Below are positions 17,890 through 25,508 of a stretch of DNA of 64,000 bases, in pieces. The position numbers and the translations under genes are program-made. Numbering within the stretch: the first letter of the stretch is position 1; each line of letters starts with the position of its first letter. This stretch comes from Sandaracinaceae bacterium (lineage in GTDB: Bacteria > Myxococcota_A > Polyangia > Polyangiales > Houyiibacteriaceae), in NCBI GenBank assembly GCA_020633075.1, contig JACKEI010000001.1:1798001-1862000 (forward strand), given 5' to 3'. The notes beneath the pieces are model-generated. The model did no database searches. It saw only the letters and a list, made by a program, of their open reading frames with translations, and was not told the DNA's origin.

Positions 17890-18062
17890 CGCGCCATCGT
17901 GACCACCTGGATCGGCGCATCGTGACCACCAAGATCGGCGCATCGTGACCGCCAAGATCGGCATCGTGACCACCTGGATCGGCATCGTGACCAGGTAGAT
18001 CGGGATGGTGATCGCGTGGATCGGCATCGTGACCACCTGGATCACGATGGTGACCACGGGGG
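17890..18062 (+). repeat. IS21 left-end terminal repeat array (about 7 units)
   Basis: About seven tandem copies of a 21-23 bp unit, consensus GCATCGTGACCACCWRGATCG, precede istA. The same unit appears inverted at the right end. These are presumed binding sites for the IstA transposase. The spacing of about two helical turns and the inverted right-end copies separate this from a CRISPR or ordinary satellite. Confidence 0.75.
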
Positions 18063-18165
18063 TCACGGCGGGGTGCTGGCCGGCGAGCGAGGATCATCCT
18101 CGGCGCCGAGGCAGTCGAGCGACGTCAGGTCGAGCAGGGAGTCACTGGCCTCGAAGGAGGCCGAG

Positions 18166-19719
18166 ATGGCGACTGAGCGACTGGTCATGCGAAACGTAAA
18201 AGAGATTCTGCGGGCGAAGTGGGAGCTGGGGCTCTCGAACCGCCAGACGGCCAAGAGCGCACGGGTGAGCCCGGCGTCGGTGGTGAACGTGGTGCGGCGC
18301 GCCAGAGCGGCGGGGCTGAGCACCTACGCGGAGGTAGTCGCGCTCGACGAGGCCGATCTCGAGGTGCGCCTCTACGCGGAGGGTGGCGACGGATCTGGGG
18401 CGGCGTTCCCACGAGTCGAGCCGGACTGCGCGTGGATCCACCGAGAGCGCGTGCGGCCCGGCGTGACGCTGGACCTGCTGCACCAGGAGTACCTGGTGCA
18501 GTACCCGGGCGGGCTCCAGTACACGGCGTTCTGCGAGCGCTACCGCGCCTTCCTGAAGCGCCGGCAGCTCTCCATGCGGCAGCACCACGTCGCGGGCGAC
18601 AAGGTGTTCGTGGACTACTCCGGCAAGAGGCCGCAGCTCGTCGATCGAGCCACGGGTGAGGTGCGCGAGGTGGAGCTCTTCGTGGCCGTGCTCGGTGCCT
18701 CCAACTACTCGTTCGCGGAGGCCACGTACACGCAGCGGGTGCACGACTTCGTAGGTTCGCACGTTCGAGCGTTCGCGTTCTTTCAAGGCGTCGGTCGCGC
18801 GGTGGTGCCCGACAACCTGAAGAGCGGCGTGACGCGCGCGTGCATCTACGAGCCCACGATCCAGCGCAGCTACCAGCACATGGCCGAGCACTACGGCACC
18901 GCCATCCTTCCCGCGCGGGCTCGCAAGCCACGCGACAAGGCGAAGGTCGAGGGAGCCGTGCGGATCGTTCAGCGATGGGTCCTCGGGCGCTTGCGCAACC
19001 GCGTCTTCCACTCACTCACGGAGCTCAACGTCGCCATCCGGGAGTGCGTCGATGACTTGAACCGCAGGCGCATGCGCACCTACGGCAAGAGCCGCCTCGA
19101 GATGTTCGAGGCGTTCGAGCGAGCAACGCTACTCCCGCTGCCGCGCGACCACTTCGAGATCACCGAGTGGAAGAAGGCCAAGGTGAACATCGACTATCAC
19201 GTCGAGTTCGATGGGCGCCTGTACTCGGTGCCCTACCGCCACGTGGGCGAGGAGGTGTGGATCCGCGCCACGCCCACCGCAGTGGAAGTGCTGTTGCGCG
19301 AAAGGCGCATTGCCGCTCATCCGCGGAACGGCAAGGATCGACTGTCGACGATCCCCGACCACATGCCGAGCGCGCACCGTGCGCACGCGGAGTGGACCCC
19401 ATCGAGGATCCTGTCGTGGGCCGCGAAAATCGGACCCGAGACGAGCGCGCTCTGCAGCGCGATTCTCGCCGACCGCCCTCACCCCGAGCAGGGCTTTCGC
19501 TCCTGTCTCGGGATCTTGCGGCTCGCGAAGAAGTACGGCGACGCCCGCGTGGAGGCAGCGTGCGCGCGCTGCATGCGTGTCGGCGTGCGCTCGTACCGGA
19601 GCGTCGAGTCGGTGCTCCGACATGGCCTGGATGCGGTCGCGATCGACGATCTCGCAGGCGACACCGAGACCCCCATCGACCACGCGAACGTGCGTGGCCG
19701 GGACTACTACCTGAACTGA
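18166..19719 (+). CDS. istA: IS21-family transposase IstA
   Basis: A 517-residue DDE transposase that cuts and joins IS21 ends with the help of IstB. An N-terminal helix-turn-helix ('LSNRQTAKSARVSPASVVNVV') is followed by the integrase core with candidate acidic residues in 'GDKVFVDYSGKRPQLVD', 'VVPDNLKSGV' and 'DKAKVEGAVR', and a C-terminal Mu-type beta-barrel region ('VNIDYHVEFDGRLYSVPYRH'). ATG 18166 is preceded by AAGGAGG at 5 nt; the frame is open to 18016 within the terminal repeats. istB starts 21 nt downstream. It appears intact. Confidence 0.95.
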   Translation: MATERLVMRNVKEILRAKWELGLSNRQTAKSARVSPASVVNVVRRARAAGLSTYAEVVALDEADLEVRLYAEGGDGSGAAFPRVEPDCAWIHRERVRPGVTLDLLHQEYLVQYPGGLQYTAFCERYRAFLKRRQLSMRQHHVAGDKVFVDYSGKRPQLVDRATGEVREVELFVAVLGASNYSFAEATYTQRVHDFVGSHVRAFAFFQGVGRAVVPDNLKSGVTRACIYEPTIQRSYQHMAEHYGTAILPARARKPRDKAKVEGAVRIVQRWVLGRLRNRVFHSLTELNVAIRECVDDLNRRRMRTYGKSRLEMFEAFERATLLPLPRDHFEITEWKKAKVNIDYHVEFDGRLYSVPYRHVGEEVWIRATPTAVEVLLRERRIAAHPRNGKDRLSTIPDHMPSAHRAHAEWTPSRILSWAAKIGPETSALCSAILADRPHPEQGFRSCLGILRLAKKYGDARVEAACARCMRVGVRSYRSVESVLRHGLDAVAIDDLAGDTETPIDHANVRGRDYYLN

Positions 19720-19740
19720 AACCGAGGACCTGAGACAGCC

Positions 19741-20484
19741 ATGATGACCGAACCCACGATCGAGAAACTCCGAGCGCTGAAGCTCTACGCGATGACCACC
19801 GCGTGGATCTTGCAACGCACCGACCCCTCTATGAGTGAGCTGCCCTTCGACGAGCGGCTCGCGCTGCTTGTCGAAGCGGAGGCGCTCTCACGCGAGAACA
19901 CGCGCCTCGCCAAGCTCATGCGCGAGGCCAAGCTCAGGATCCCGAACGCCTGCATGGAGGACATGGACTACGCCCCTCGTCGGCAGCTGGACAAGGCACT
20001 GCTGCGACAGCTCGCCACGGGGCGCTGGATCGCAGACCGACAGAACGTGCTCATCACGGGCATGACCGGCGTGGGCAAGAGCTACCTCGGGTGTGCGCTC
20101 GGACAGCTCGCGTGCCGACTCGGCTTTCGAGTGCTGTACCGCCGCGTGCCCAGACTCTTCGAGGAGCTCGCCATCGCGCACGTCGATGGCAGCTACGTGC
20201 GGCTGCTCGCTCGCCTCGCGAAGACCGACGTCCTGATCCTGGACGACTGGGGTCTCGCGCCCATGACCGACCAGCAGCGGCGCGACATCCTCGAGATCCT
20301 AGAGGACCGACACGGCAGCCGCTCCACCATCGTCACCAGCCAGCTCCCGGTCGAAAACTGGCACGACTACATCGCCCACCCCACGATCGCCGACGCCGTG
20401 CTCGACCGTCTCGTGCACAACGCCCACAAGGTCTCCATGAAGGGGCCCTCTCGCCGAAAGGAGAACGCTCAAGCCCACTCCTGA
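19741..20484 (+). CDS. istB: IS21-family helper ATPase IstB
   Basis: A 247-residue AAA+ protein that assembles on DNA and directs IstA target choice. Walker A is 'GMTGVGKSYLG', Walker B 'VLILDDWG', with sensor region 'RSTIVTSQLPVENWHDYI' and arginine region 'AVLDRLVHNAHKVSM', all typical of DnaC-like IstB. Two adjacent ATGs (19741, 19744) are possible starts. It follows istA by 21 nt in the same element and appears intact. Confidence 0.95.
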   Translation: MMTEPTIEKLRALKLYAMTTAWILQRTDPSMSELPFDERLALLVEAEALSRENTRLAKLMREAKLRIPNACMEDMDYAPRRQLDKALLRQLATGRWIADRQNVLITGMTGVGKSYLGCALGQLACRLGFRVLYRRVPRLFEELAIAHVDGSYVRLLARLAKTDVLILDDWGLAPMTDQQRRDILEILEDRHGSRSTIVTSQLPVENWHDYIAHPTIADAVLDRLVHNAHKVSMKGPSRRKENAQAHS

Positions 20485-20512
20485 CGACTCTGCTCGTCGC
20501 TCCGCTCCGACA

Positions 20513-20575
20513 CGTGATCACGATGCCCGATCACGGTGATCACGATGCGGCGATCTTGGTGATCACGATGCGCGG
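20513..20575 (-). repeat. IS21 right-end terminal repeats (3 units)
   Basis: Three copies of the terminal unit in opposite orientation (core GTGATCACGATGC), such as GGCGATCTTGGTGATCACGATGC, lie between istB and the right end. They match the left-end units when reverse-complemented, with an A/G difference that makes them palindromic around TGATCA. Confidence 0.7.
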
Positions 20576-20598
20576 AATGCGCACCGACCTCTCTGCGC

Positions 20599-20869
20599 TC
20601 GGCATCCGGCCGCAGCGTACACCGCCGCAGGGGAGAATCACGCGGCTGGCAGAGACCTCACCGAGCAGGCATGGTTGCCTCCATGAGCGAGCGCCCGACG
20701 AGCTTCATGCGGCCTCTCTTCTACGAAGCCGACGAAGCCACCCAGGCCAACCTCTTCGACGACCAACTCTCCCAAGAGACCCACGACCCAGCCTGGTGAG
20801 CACAAAGACCCCCCCTCACCAGGCACCCGTCCGCCCGCCACCCCAAAACAGCCCCCGCACTACCGCCAA
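20599..20869. repeat. island repeat, copy 2 (internal)
   Basis: About 270 bp nearly identical to 15899-16168, whose first 118 bp also match 23694-23811. It is joined on its left to the sequence CCGACCTCTCTGCG, which also precedes copy 3. Copy 2 was therefore originally attached to transposase fragment A, before the IS21 element came in. Homology with copy 1 ends at 20869, where gene-specific sequence begins. Confidence 0.85.
20683..20799 (+). CDS. small chimeric ORF, second copy
   Basis: A 38-codon ORF nearly identical to 15983-16099; the tail reads DDQLSQ instead of DDHFSQ. It again starts with the 13 N-terminal residues of the acyl-CoA dehydrogenase. Function unknown. It may be expressed, since it carries the same upstream DNA as the dehydrogenase. 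Confidence 0.4.
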   Translation: MSERPTSFMRPLFYEADEATQANLFDDQLSQETHDPAW

Positions 20870-21013
20870 GTACTACATCTGGGTCCTCCGTCAGTTGCGG
20901 AGAGCGGAGGCGCGTGCCCTTGGTGCCTATCCCCGTTCGACGGCCGCTGTCGCAGATGCGCTCGCCAGGGAGCTTGGTAGAATTGGCGGAATACTCTCGT
21001 CTGGACGGACGCC
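20870..21013 (+). other. leader segment of paralogue B with an open tail frame
   Basis: This 144-nt gap holds a frame without stops that enters from copy 2 and ends at 21024-21026, just past the next start codon (it includes 'YYIWVLRQLRRAEARALG' and 'RIGGILSSGRTPWLP'). The last part (from ATTGGCGG) is homologous to the DNA just before paralogue A. It looks like the 3' end of a gene whose beginning was lost, overlapping the start of paralogue B. Confidence 0.35.
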
Positions 21014-22021
21014 ATGGCTACCATGAACGCTATTTCACTGCCCCAGCCATCGATGGCAGAGTGCGAACGTGTCGCTGCCTCCATCGTTGAATGGAGACGT
21101 TCGACCCGGTCCTTGTTGGCCGAGGAGTCGTCCGAGTTGTGGACTGTGTTCGATCTCGAACACGGCTTTGACGCAACGGGACGACTGGTGGCTGAGCGCG
21201 CTGTGGCCGACCCCAGAGGCCTCCTGCTCCTTGCCTACCAGCCGGACGGTGTTGTCGTATTCTCCGCTCGCGCGGGCCGCTGTACTCTGCGCGCCTGGCT
21301 CGTAGAGCACGCGGGCTGGTTTCGCCCGATTGCCATCTGGGCTCCGCCCTTCGAGGACGTTCCCAGGACGTTCGAGTACGGCGACAGTGACTTGGGCCTT
21401 CAGCGAATCCTGGAGACGAACCCGCGCGGCGTAGACACGGAGTACGTCTACGAGCGAGGTTCCGACGGGCGTCTCCTTAGCGTCACTCAGGTCGACGAGT
21501 ACACCAGGCAGCAACTCTGGCCCGTGCCAGGTCGAGCGGCGATCGCGCGCACACTCGAGGAAGTTGGGACGTTGGCGGCACCGATCGTCACGACCATCCA
21601 GAAGGTCGCGGGCGCTTCGAAGGCAGGCGTCTGTGTGCTCTCATTCTCCCCCGAGGACTCCTATGTGCCGCCCGTGCTGTCGTGGCTTCCGGCGCAAGAG
21701 GTCGCCGCACTGCGATCCGCTGGCGTCGACGAACTCTGGATGACTGCCGAGTGGGCGCAGACAGACCTGCCCTACCTCGGCCCGTCGGAGGCAACTCGAT
21801 GGAGTACCCTCAACGCGGCTGCGTGTCGCAAACCGCGCGCGGCCGAAAGGGCGCTCCTAGCCGTTTCGCGGAGCATCGAGGCCGAGCTCCGGGCCGGCGG
21901 CTTTCAGTGCGTCGTGGCGGCGCTTCCACTCGAGGTGGGCGAGCGTCACGAGCGGCTCGTGAAGAAGCAGGTGAGTTCAAACGAGTGGGCCCTGCTGCGC
22001 ACGTGGGGCGTTGTGAGGTGA
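21014..22021 (+). CDS. unrecognised protein, island paralogue B
   Basis: A 335-residue soluble protein, paralogue of 16363-17358. The N-terminal third has diverged, while the C-terminal half is strongly conserved ('SFSPEDSYVPPVLSWLPAQE', 'LWMTAEWAQTDLPYLGPSEA', 'LPLEVGERHERLVKKQVS', 'EWALLRTWGVVR'). No catalytic motif, signal or membrane segment was recognised. It follows island repeat copy 2 as paralogue A follows copy 1, so the two are corresponding members of a duplicated cassette. Start ATG 21014 (MATMNA...) corresponds to MAAVTT... in paralogue A; ATG 21023 is an alternative. An ISL3-type element lies 33 nt downstream. Confidence 0.7.
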   Translation: MATMNAISLPQPSMAECERVAASIVEWRRSTRSLLAEESSELWTVFDLEHGFDATGRLVAERAVADPRGLLLLAYQPDGVVVFSARAGRCTLRAWLVEHAGWFRPIAIWAPPFEDVPRTFEYGDSDLGLQRILETNPRGVDTEYVYERGSDGRLLSVTQVDEYTRQQLWPVPGRAAIARTLEEVGTLAAPIVTTIQKVAGASKAGVCVLSFSPEDSYVPPVLSWLPAQEVAALRSAGVDELWMTAEWAQTDLPYLGPSEATRWSTLNAAACRKPRAAERALLAVSRSIEAELRAGGFQCVVAALPLEVGERHERLVKKQVSSNEWALLRTWGVVR

Positions 22022-22054
22022 ATTTGTGGCGAGCCTCTCTTGGCCGGTATTTCC

Positions 22055-23413
22055 GGCGCTCCTGACGTGAAAGTGGGTCAGGTCAGCCTCGGGAGGCGTG
22101 GGCAGAGCCCCCCGAGCTTCATCATGGCGAGGGCAATCAGCGGCTTCTGAGAGTGGAACCCGTAGGCCAGTCGCGTGAGCAGCTTGAGCTTGGTGTTCAC
22201 GCCCTTGAGGCGAGCATTGGAGAGCCCGTTCAGGAGCGCGGCCTGGATGGCGTCGCGGTGCTTCTCGATGCTCTCGGCAGCTCGCTTGAAGGGAGCCAGG
22301 CGGGAGCGCTTTGCCGTCAGGATCCACTGCTGCAGCAACCAGCATCCCTCCCAGCCCTTGGTCTGGAAGACGGCGCGCAGCTCCTCCTTCAGCAGATAGC
22401 CGGCGAAGAGGTCGCGGTTGTCCTCCTTGAGCTGAGCGAGGGTGGAGCGCTGGCTCTTCGTGAGGTCGACGGGGTTCTTCTGAAGCGCCCAGCGCGAGCC
22501 CTTCAGCGCGCCGGCCTCGTCAGCCCGACCTTGTTTTCGTAGCTTGTTCCAGTTCGCGCGCCGCAACTGGTCGAGCGCCTTGGTGACCCACGCCACGACA
22601 TGGAACGGGTCCATGCAGCGCGTCGCGTTCGGGCACCTCTTCTTGACGACTTCCGCGATCCACGAGGCGGCATCGGCGCTCACGAGCCGAATCTGCTCGC
22701 AGCGCTTCTTCCCGAGGCTCTTGAAGAACTTCGTCAGGGTGGCCTTGTCGTGCCCCGGGTGCGCCCACATCAGTCGGCCCGTGTCGTGGTCGACGACGAT
22801 GGTCAGGTAGCGATGACCCTTGCGATAGCTCACCTCGTCGATGCCGATGCTCGAGACGTTCTCGAGCGGCGGCGACTTCGCCTTCATGGCGTCCCCGACG
22901 CGGCCCAGGATGGCGCCAACCGTGCGCCAGGCGATGGCGTTCAGGTCGCTCACCGCGGACTTGTCCATGCGCACCGCCTGCCACGCCACCATGTCTTCGA
23001 AGCTCGTCGTGAACCCCGCTCCGGGACGTGCCCACGGCACGTGAGCCACGAGGATGCCGTGGACGGGGCACCGGACACGCGGGACCACGGCCTCCACGAA
23101 CGTCTTGCCCAAGCCCAGAGGGTGCGTCCGCCAGCGTCGCGGCCGGTCCGCCTGGTCGTATCCTGGGCACTCCTCCTGGCACACCGGACAGCGGCTCAAG
23201 TCCCTTGTGCGAAGGCGAATGTGGACCACGAAGCCTGGCTGCTCGGCCAGCTCTTCCACCTCCTCACACACTGACGACTCGACGCCGAGCGCCCGAGCCA
23301 GCATCTTCTTGCTGCGCACCATGCCACCTTCTTCCTGTTGGTTCTAGACAACCCAACCGTGAGGCAAAGGCGTGGTGCGCGCCTGTTTAACCCACTCCTA
23401 TGTCAGGAGCGCC
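22055..23413 (-). mobile_element. ISL3-family insertion sequence
   Basis: A 1359-bp element bounded by imperfect 24-bp inverted repeats. Both ends start GGCGCTCCTGAC and end GTGGGT inside, with a variable 6-bp middle (left 22055-22078, right 23390-23413). One transposase gene fills it on the minus strand. The flanking 8-mers (GTATTTCC and GACGTTCA) do not match, so no target duplication is left; a deletion or rearrangement next to the element is likely. Confidence 0.8.
22078..23322 (-). CDS. ISL3-family transposase
   Basis: A 414-residue transposase. The N-terminus has a zinc-binding pattern ('SRCPVCQEECPGYD' and 'VRCPVHGILVAH'). The DDE core is visible in 'IGIDEVSYRKGHRYLTIVVD', 'VSADAASWIAEVV' and 'CMDPFHVVAWVTKALD', as in ISL3/Tnp proteins, followed by the typical C-terminus 'SNARLKGVNTKLKLLTRLAYGF' with the likely catalytic Glu upstream. 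No frameshift is seen, so it may be active. It is transcribed toward paralogue B, and its start lies 91 nt inside the right inverted repeat. Confidence 0.92.
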   Translation of the reverse strand: MVRSKKMLARALGVESSVCEEVEELAEQPGFVVHIRLRTRDLSRCPVCQEECPGYDQADRPRRWRTHPLGLGKTFVEAVVPRVRCPVHGILVAHVPWARPGAGFTTSFEDMVAWQAVRMDKSAVSDLNAIAWRTVGAILGRVGDAMKAKSPPLENVSSIGIDEVSYRKGHRYLTIVVDHDTGRLMWAHPGHDKATLTKFFKSLGKKRCEQIRLVSADAASWIAEVVKKRCPNATRCMDPFHVVAWVTKALDQLRRANWNKLRKQGRADEAGALKGSRWALQKNPVDLTKSQRSTLAQLKEDNRDLFAGYLLKEELRAVFQTKGWEGCWLLQQWILTAKRSRLAPFKRAAESIEKHRDAIQAALLNGLSNARLKGVNTKLKLLTRLAYGFHSQKPLIALAMMKLGGLCPRLPRLT

Positions 23414-23490
23414 GACGTTCATCGCTCGCGCCCGCACGAGAGCAGCGCGTCTCCTTCAGGATTCAGAGTCCATGCCTCACCTCCAAACGA

Positions 23491-23691
23491 CCGCGACTGC
23501 ATCCACGTGACCGACGCCAAGGGCGAGACGCGGACCGCGAAGGAGTGGGGCACGTCGACGGACCACGCCAAGATGCTCGAGGACGTCCGCGTGAACAAGG
23601 AGCGACAGCCCATCCCGGCCATCGTCACGGTCCACGCGAAGGCCATGAAGGATCCCTGGGCGCTCGCGACGTCCCGCGCCGACCTCTCTGC
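23491..23691 (+). pseudogene. IS4-type transposase fragment B
   Basis: This fragment matches transposase fragment A (17697-17880) closely, starting at the 'HVTDAKGETRTAKEWG' segment and continuing through 'KAMKDPWALATSRAD' without the frameshift. It has neither the N-terminal part nor the C-terminus. It is joined directly to island repeat copy 3. The 77 nt between the ISL3 end and this fragment hold no recognisable gene. Confidence 0.65.
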
Positions 23692-23816
23692 GGTCGGCAT
23701 CCGGCCGCAGCGTACACCGCCGCAGGGGAGAATCACGCGGCTGGCAGACACCTCCTCGAGCAGGCATGGTTGCCCGCATGAGCGAGCGCCCGACCAGCTT
23801 CATGCGGCCTCTCTTC
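23692..23816. repeat. island repeat, copy 3 (right end)
   Basis: A 125-bp match to 15897-16021. It runs from the reverse complement of the membrane protein's first codons to codon 13 of the acyl-CoA dehydrogenase. Beyond it the sequence continues as a full dehydrogenase, so this copy is native on its right side, while copy 1 is native on its left. Confidence 0.85.
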
Positions 23817-25508
23817 GAGGGCGTCATTCAGGACGACATGCTCGTGCCCTTCCCGGACGTCCCGTCCAGTCAACGGGAAGCCCTCGCCGACGCCGAGCTG
23901 CGGGCGCGCGACACGAGCCGCCGGGTGCTCGATGGCCGCGCGATCGACCGCGCGGGGGAGATGCCTCGCGAGACCCACAGCGCGCTGGCGGAGGCAGGCG
24001 TGTACGGTGTGACGCTGCCCACGGCGCACGGGGGCGCGGGCCTCGGCCTGCGCGCGTCGGCCACGTACTACGAGACGCTGGGGAGCATCGACCTGAGCGT
24101 CGCGGCCACGTCCATCGCCCACGCTGGCATGGTGGGCCGCGCCATCGCGCGCGCCGGTACGGACAGTCAGGCGGCTGCCTGGCTGCCGGCCATGGCGTCG
24201 GGGCAGCTCTTGGCAGCGTTCGCCCTTGCGGAGCCGCTCACGGGCAGCGACGCCGCCGCCGTGGGAACCCGCGTCTTCGAGCGTGGCGGCGCCCTCACGC
24301 TGGACGGGACCAAACACTACGTGACGAACGGGCGCCATGCCGGGCTCTTCCTCGTGTTCGCCAAGCGCGAGGACGAGCGGCCGGGCGAGCTGAGCGCCTT
24401 CTTGGTGCCAGCCCAGGAGGGCACCAGCCGCGGGCCCGTGCGGGACTTCGTGGGGCTACGGGGCGCGGGTCTCGGAGCGGTCTCCTTCGAGTCGGTCACG
24501 CTCGCGCCGGACGCCGCGCTCGGCCCGCGAGGGGCAGGTTTTCGGCTCGCGATGGAGGTGCAAGACGCCGCCCGCGTAGAGCTCGCGGCGTCCTGCATCG
24601 GCGCGGCCCGAGGCGCCCTCTCCCAGATCGTGGAGCGCGCGTCCTCTCGGCGCGCCTTCGGCCGGCCGCTACGCGAGTTCGGCATGGTCCAGCAGCGCAT
24701 CGCCCACATGTCCTGCGCGCTCTACACCGCATCGTGTGCCACGCGCCTGACCGCGGGCTTCATGGACGCTCAGGCAGGCGCCGACGGTGAGCTCCCGGAC
24801 TGCGGCATCGAAGCGGCCATGTGCAAGGTCCTTGCCGCCGAAGCCTACCAGCAGGTGGCGCTGTCCTCGCTGGACCTGGCGGGCGGCATGGGCACGCTGA
24901 CCGACCATCCCTTCGAGCGGCACCTGCGCGACGCGCGCGCGATGATGGTCTATGGGGGCAGTCACGACGTGCTGCGCAGCTTCATCGCGCTGGCTGGGCT
25001 GGAGCGCACCGACGAGCGCGTGCACACCAGCTCGTCGACGCTGCGCGAGCGGGTGAAGCAGCTCGGGGTCATCCGTGAGCTGCGCGCCCAGCGCGCTCGG
25101 CGAGGGTTCGGGCGCGAGCGTTTCGGAACGGTGCACCCTTCGCTGGCGCGCGAGGGCGTCATCTTCGAGGAGCTGATCGCGCGCTTCGGGAGCGAGACGG
25201 AGCGCATCGCGCGCAAGCACGGGGACGCGCTCGGGAGGCGGCAGTTCGTGCAGCACCGCCTCGCGGATGTAGCGCTCGACCTCTTCGGTGTGGCGGCCGT
25301 GCTGGCGGCCACGTCGCAGGCCGTGCTGCAGCGCGGCCCCGAGCGCAGCCGCGGCCTGCTGGACCTCGCGACCGCGTGCGTGGAGCTGGCCCGCGTGCGC
25401 GTCGGACCCGCGCTCGACCACATGGACCGGGACGCCGACGAGCTGCTGAAGCAGGTGGCGGCCGACGTCTGCGACCAGGCGGCTGCGACCGCCCTGCGGT
25501 CGTCGTGA
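23778..25508 (+). CDS. acyl-CoA dehydrogenase family protein
   Basis: A 576-residue flavoprotein of the acyl-CoA dehydrogenase superfamily, with a C-terminal extension like that of long-chain enzymes. The FAD/substrate motifs are clear: 'FALAEPLTGSDAAAVGTR', 'LDGTKHYVTNG', 'ASSRRAFGRPLREFGMVQ' and 'DLAGGMGTL'. It would oxidise acyl-CoA in beta-oxidation. Oddly, the usual catalytic-base motif (YEG/FEG-x-N) reads 'VYGGSHDVLRSF' (Gly393), and the alternative Glu of the isovaleryl-CoA type appears to be Ala ('DAARVELAAS'). ATG 23778 is used; ATG 23766 is possible. Its promoter region is duplicated twice in the island. It overlaps the next gene by GTGA. Confidence 0.85.
   Translation: MSERPTSFMRPLFEGVIQDDMLVPFPDVPSSQREALADAELRARDTSRRVLDGRAIDRAGEMPRETHSALAEAGVYGVTLPTAHGGAGLGLRASATYYETLGSIDLSVAATSIAHAGMVGRAIARAGTDSQAAAWLPAMASGQLLAAFALAEPLTGSDAAAVGTRVFERGGALTLDGTKHYVTNGRHAGLFLVFAKREDERPGELSAFLVPAQEGTSRGPVRDFVGLRGAGLGAVSFESVTLAPDAALGPRGAGFRLAMEVQDAARVELAASCIGAARGALSQIVERASSRRAFGRPLREFGMVQQRIAHMSCALYTASCATRLTAGFMDAQAGADGELPDCGIEAAMCKVLAAEAYQQVALSSLDLAGGMGTLTDHPFERHLRDARAMMVYGGSHDVLRSFIALAGLERTDERVHTSSSTLRERVKQLGVIRELRAQRARRGFGRERFGTVHPSLAREGVIFEELIARFGSETERIARKHGDALGRRQFVQHRLADVALDLFGVAAVLAATSQAVLQRGPERSRGLLDLATACVELARVRVGPALDHMDRDADELLKQVAADVCDQAAATALRSS

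Larger units (their letters stand above)
17881..20583 (+). mobile_element. IS21-family insertion sequence
   Basis: A complete element of about 2.7 kb with istA and istB in the standard order. Both ends begin with TGCGC when read inward and carry arrays of a 21-23 bp repeat in inverted orientation (left 17890-18060, right 20513-20575), as IS21 elements have multiple transposase-binding sites. It sits at the junction between transposase fragment A and the second copy of the island repeat; in the undisturbed copy at 23691 these two segments are contiguous. The exact ends are uncertain by a few bases, and only a 3-bp CCG is shared at the flanks. Confidence 0.85.

Noticed and set aside
17890..18062. 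Possible CRISPR or satellite array
   Set aside because: The units are contiguous with no unique spacers, and inverted copies occur at the other end of the istAB region, as expected for IS21 termini.
20091..21026. 311-codon plus-strand frame across istB and the island repeat
   Set aside because: It runs out of frame through istB and the terminal repeats. Only its last part (20870-21026) is of interest, as a possible tail of a lost gene.
23372..24790. 472-codon frame starting in transposase fragment B
   Set aside because: Only the first part is transposase-like; the rest is an out-of-frame reading of the acyl-CoA dehydrogenase.
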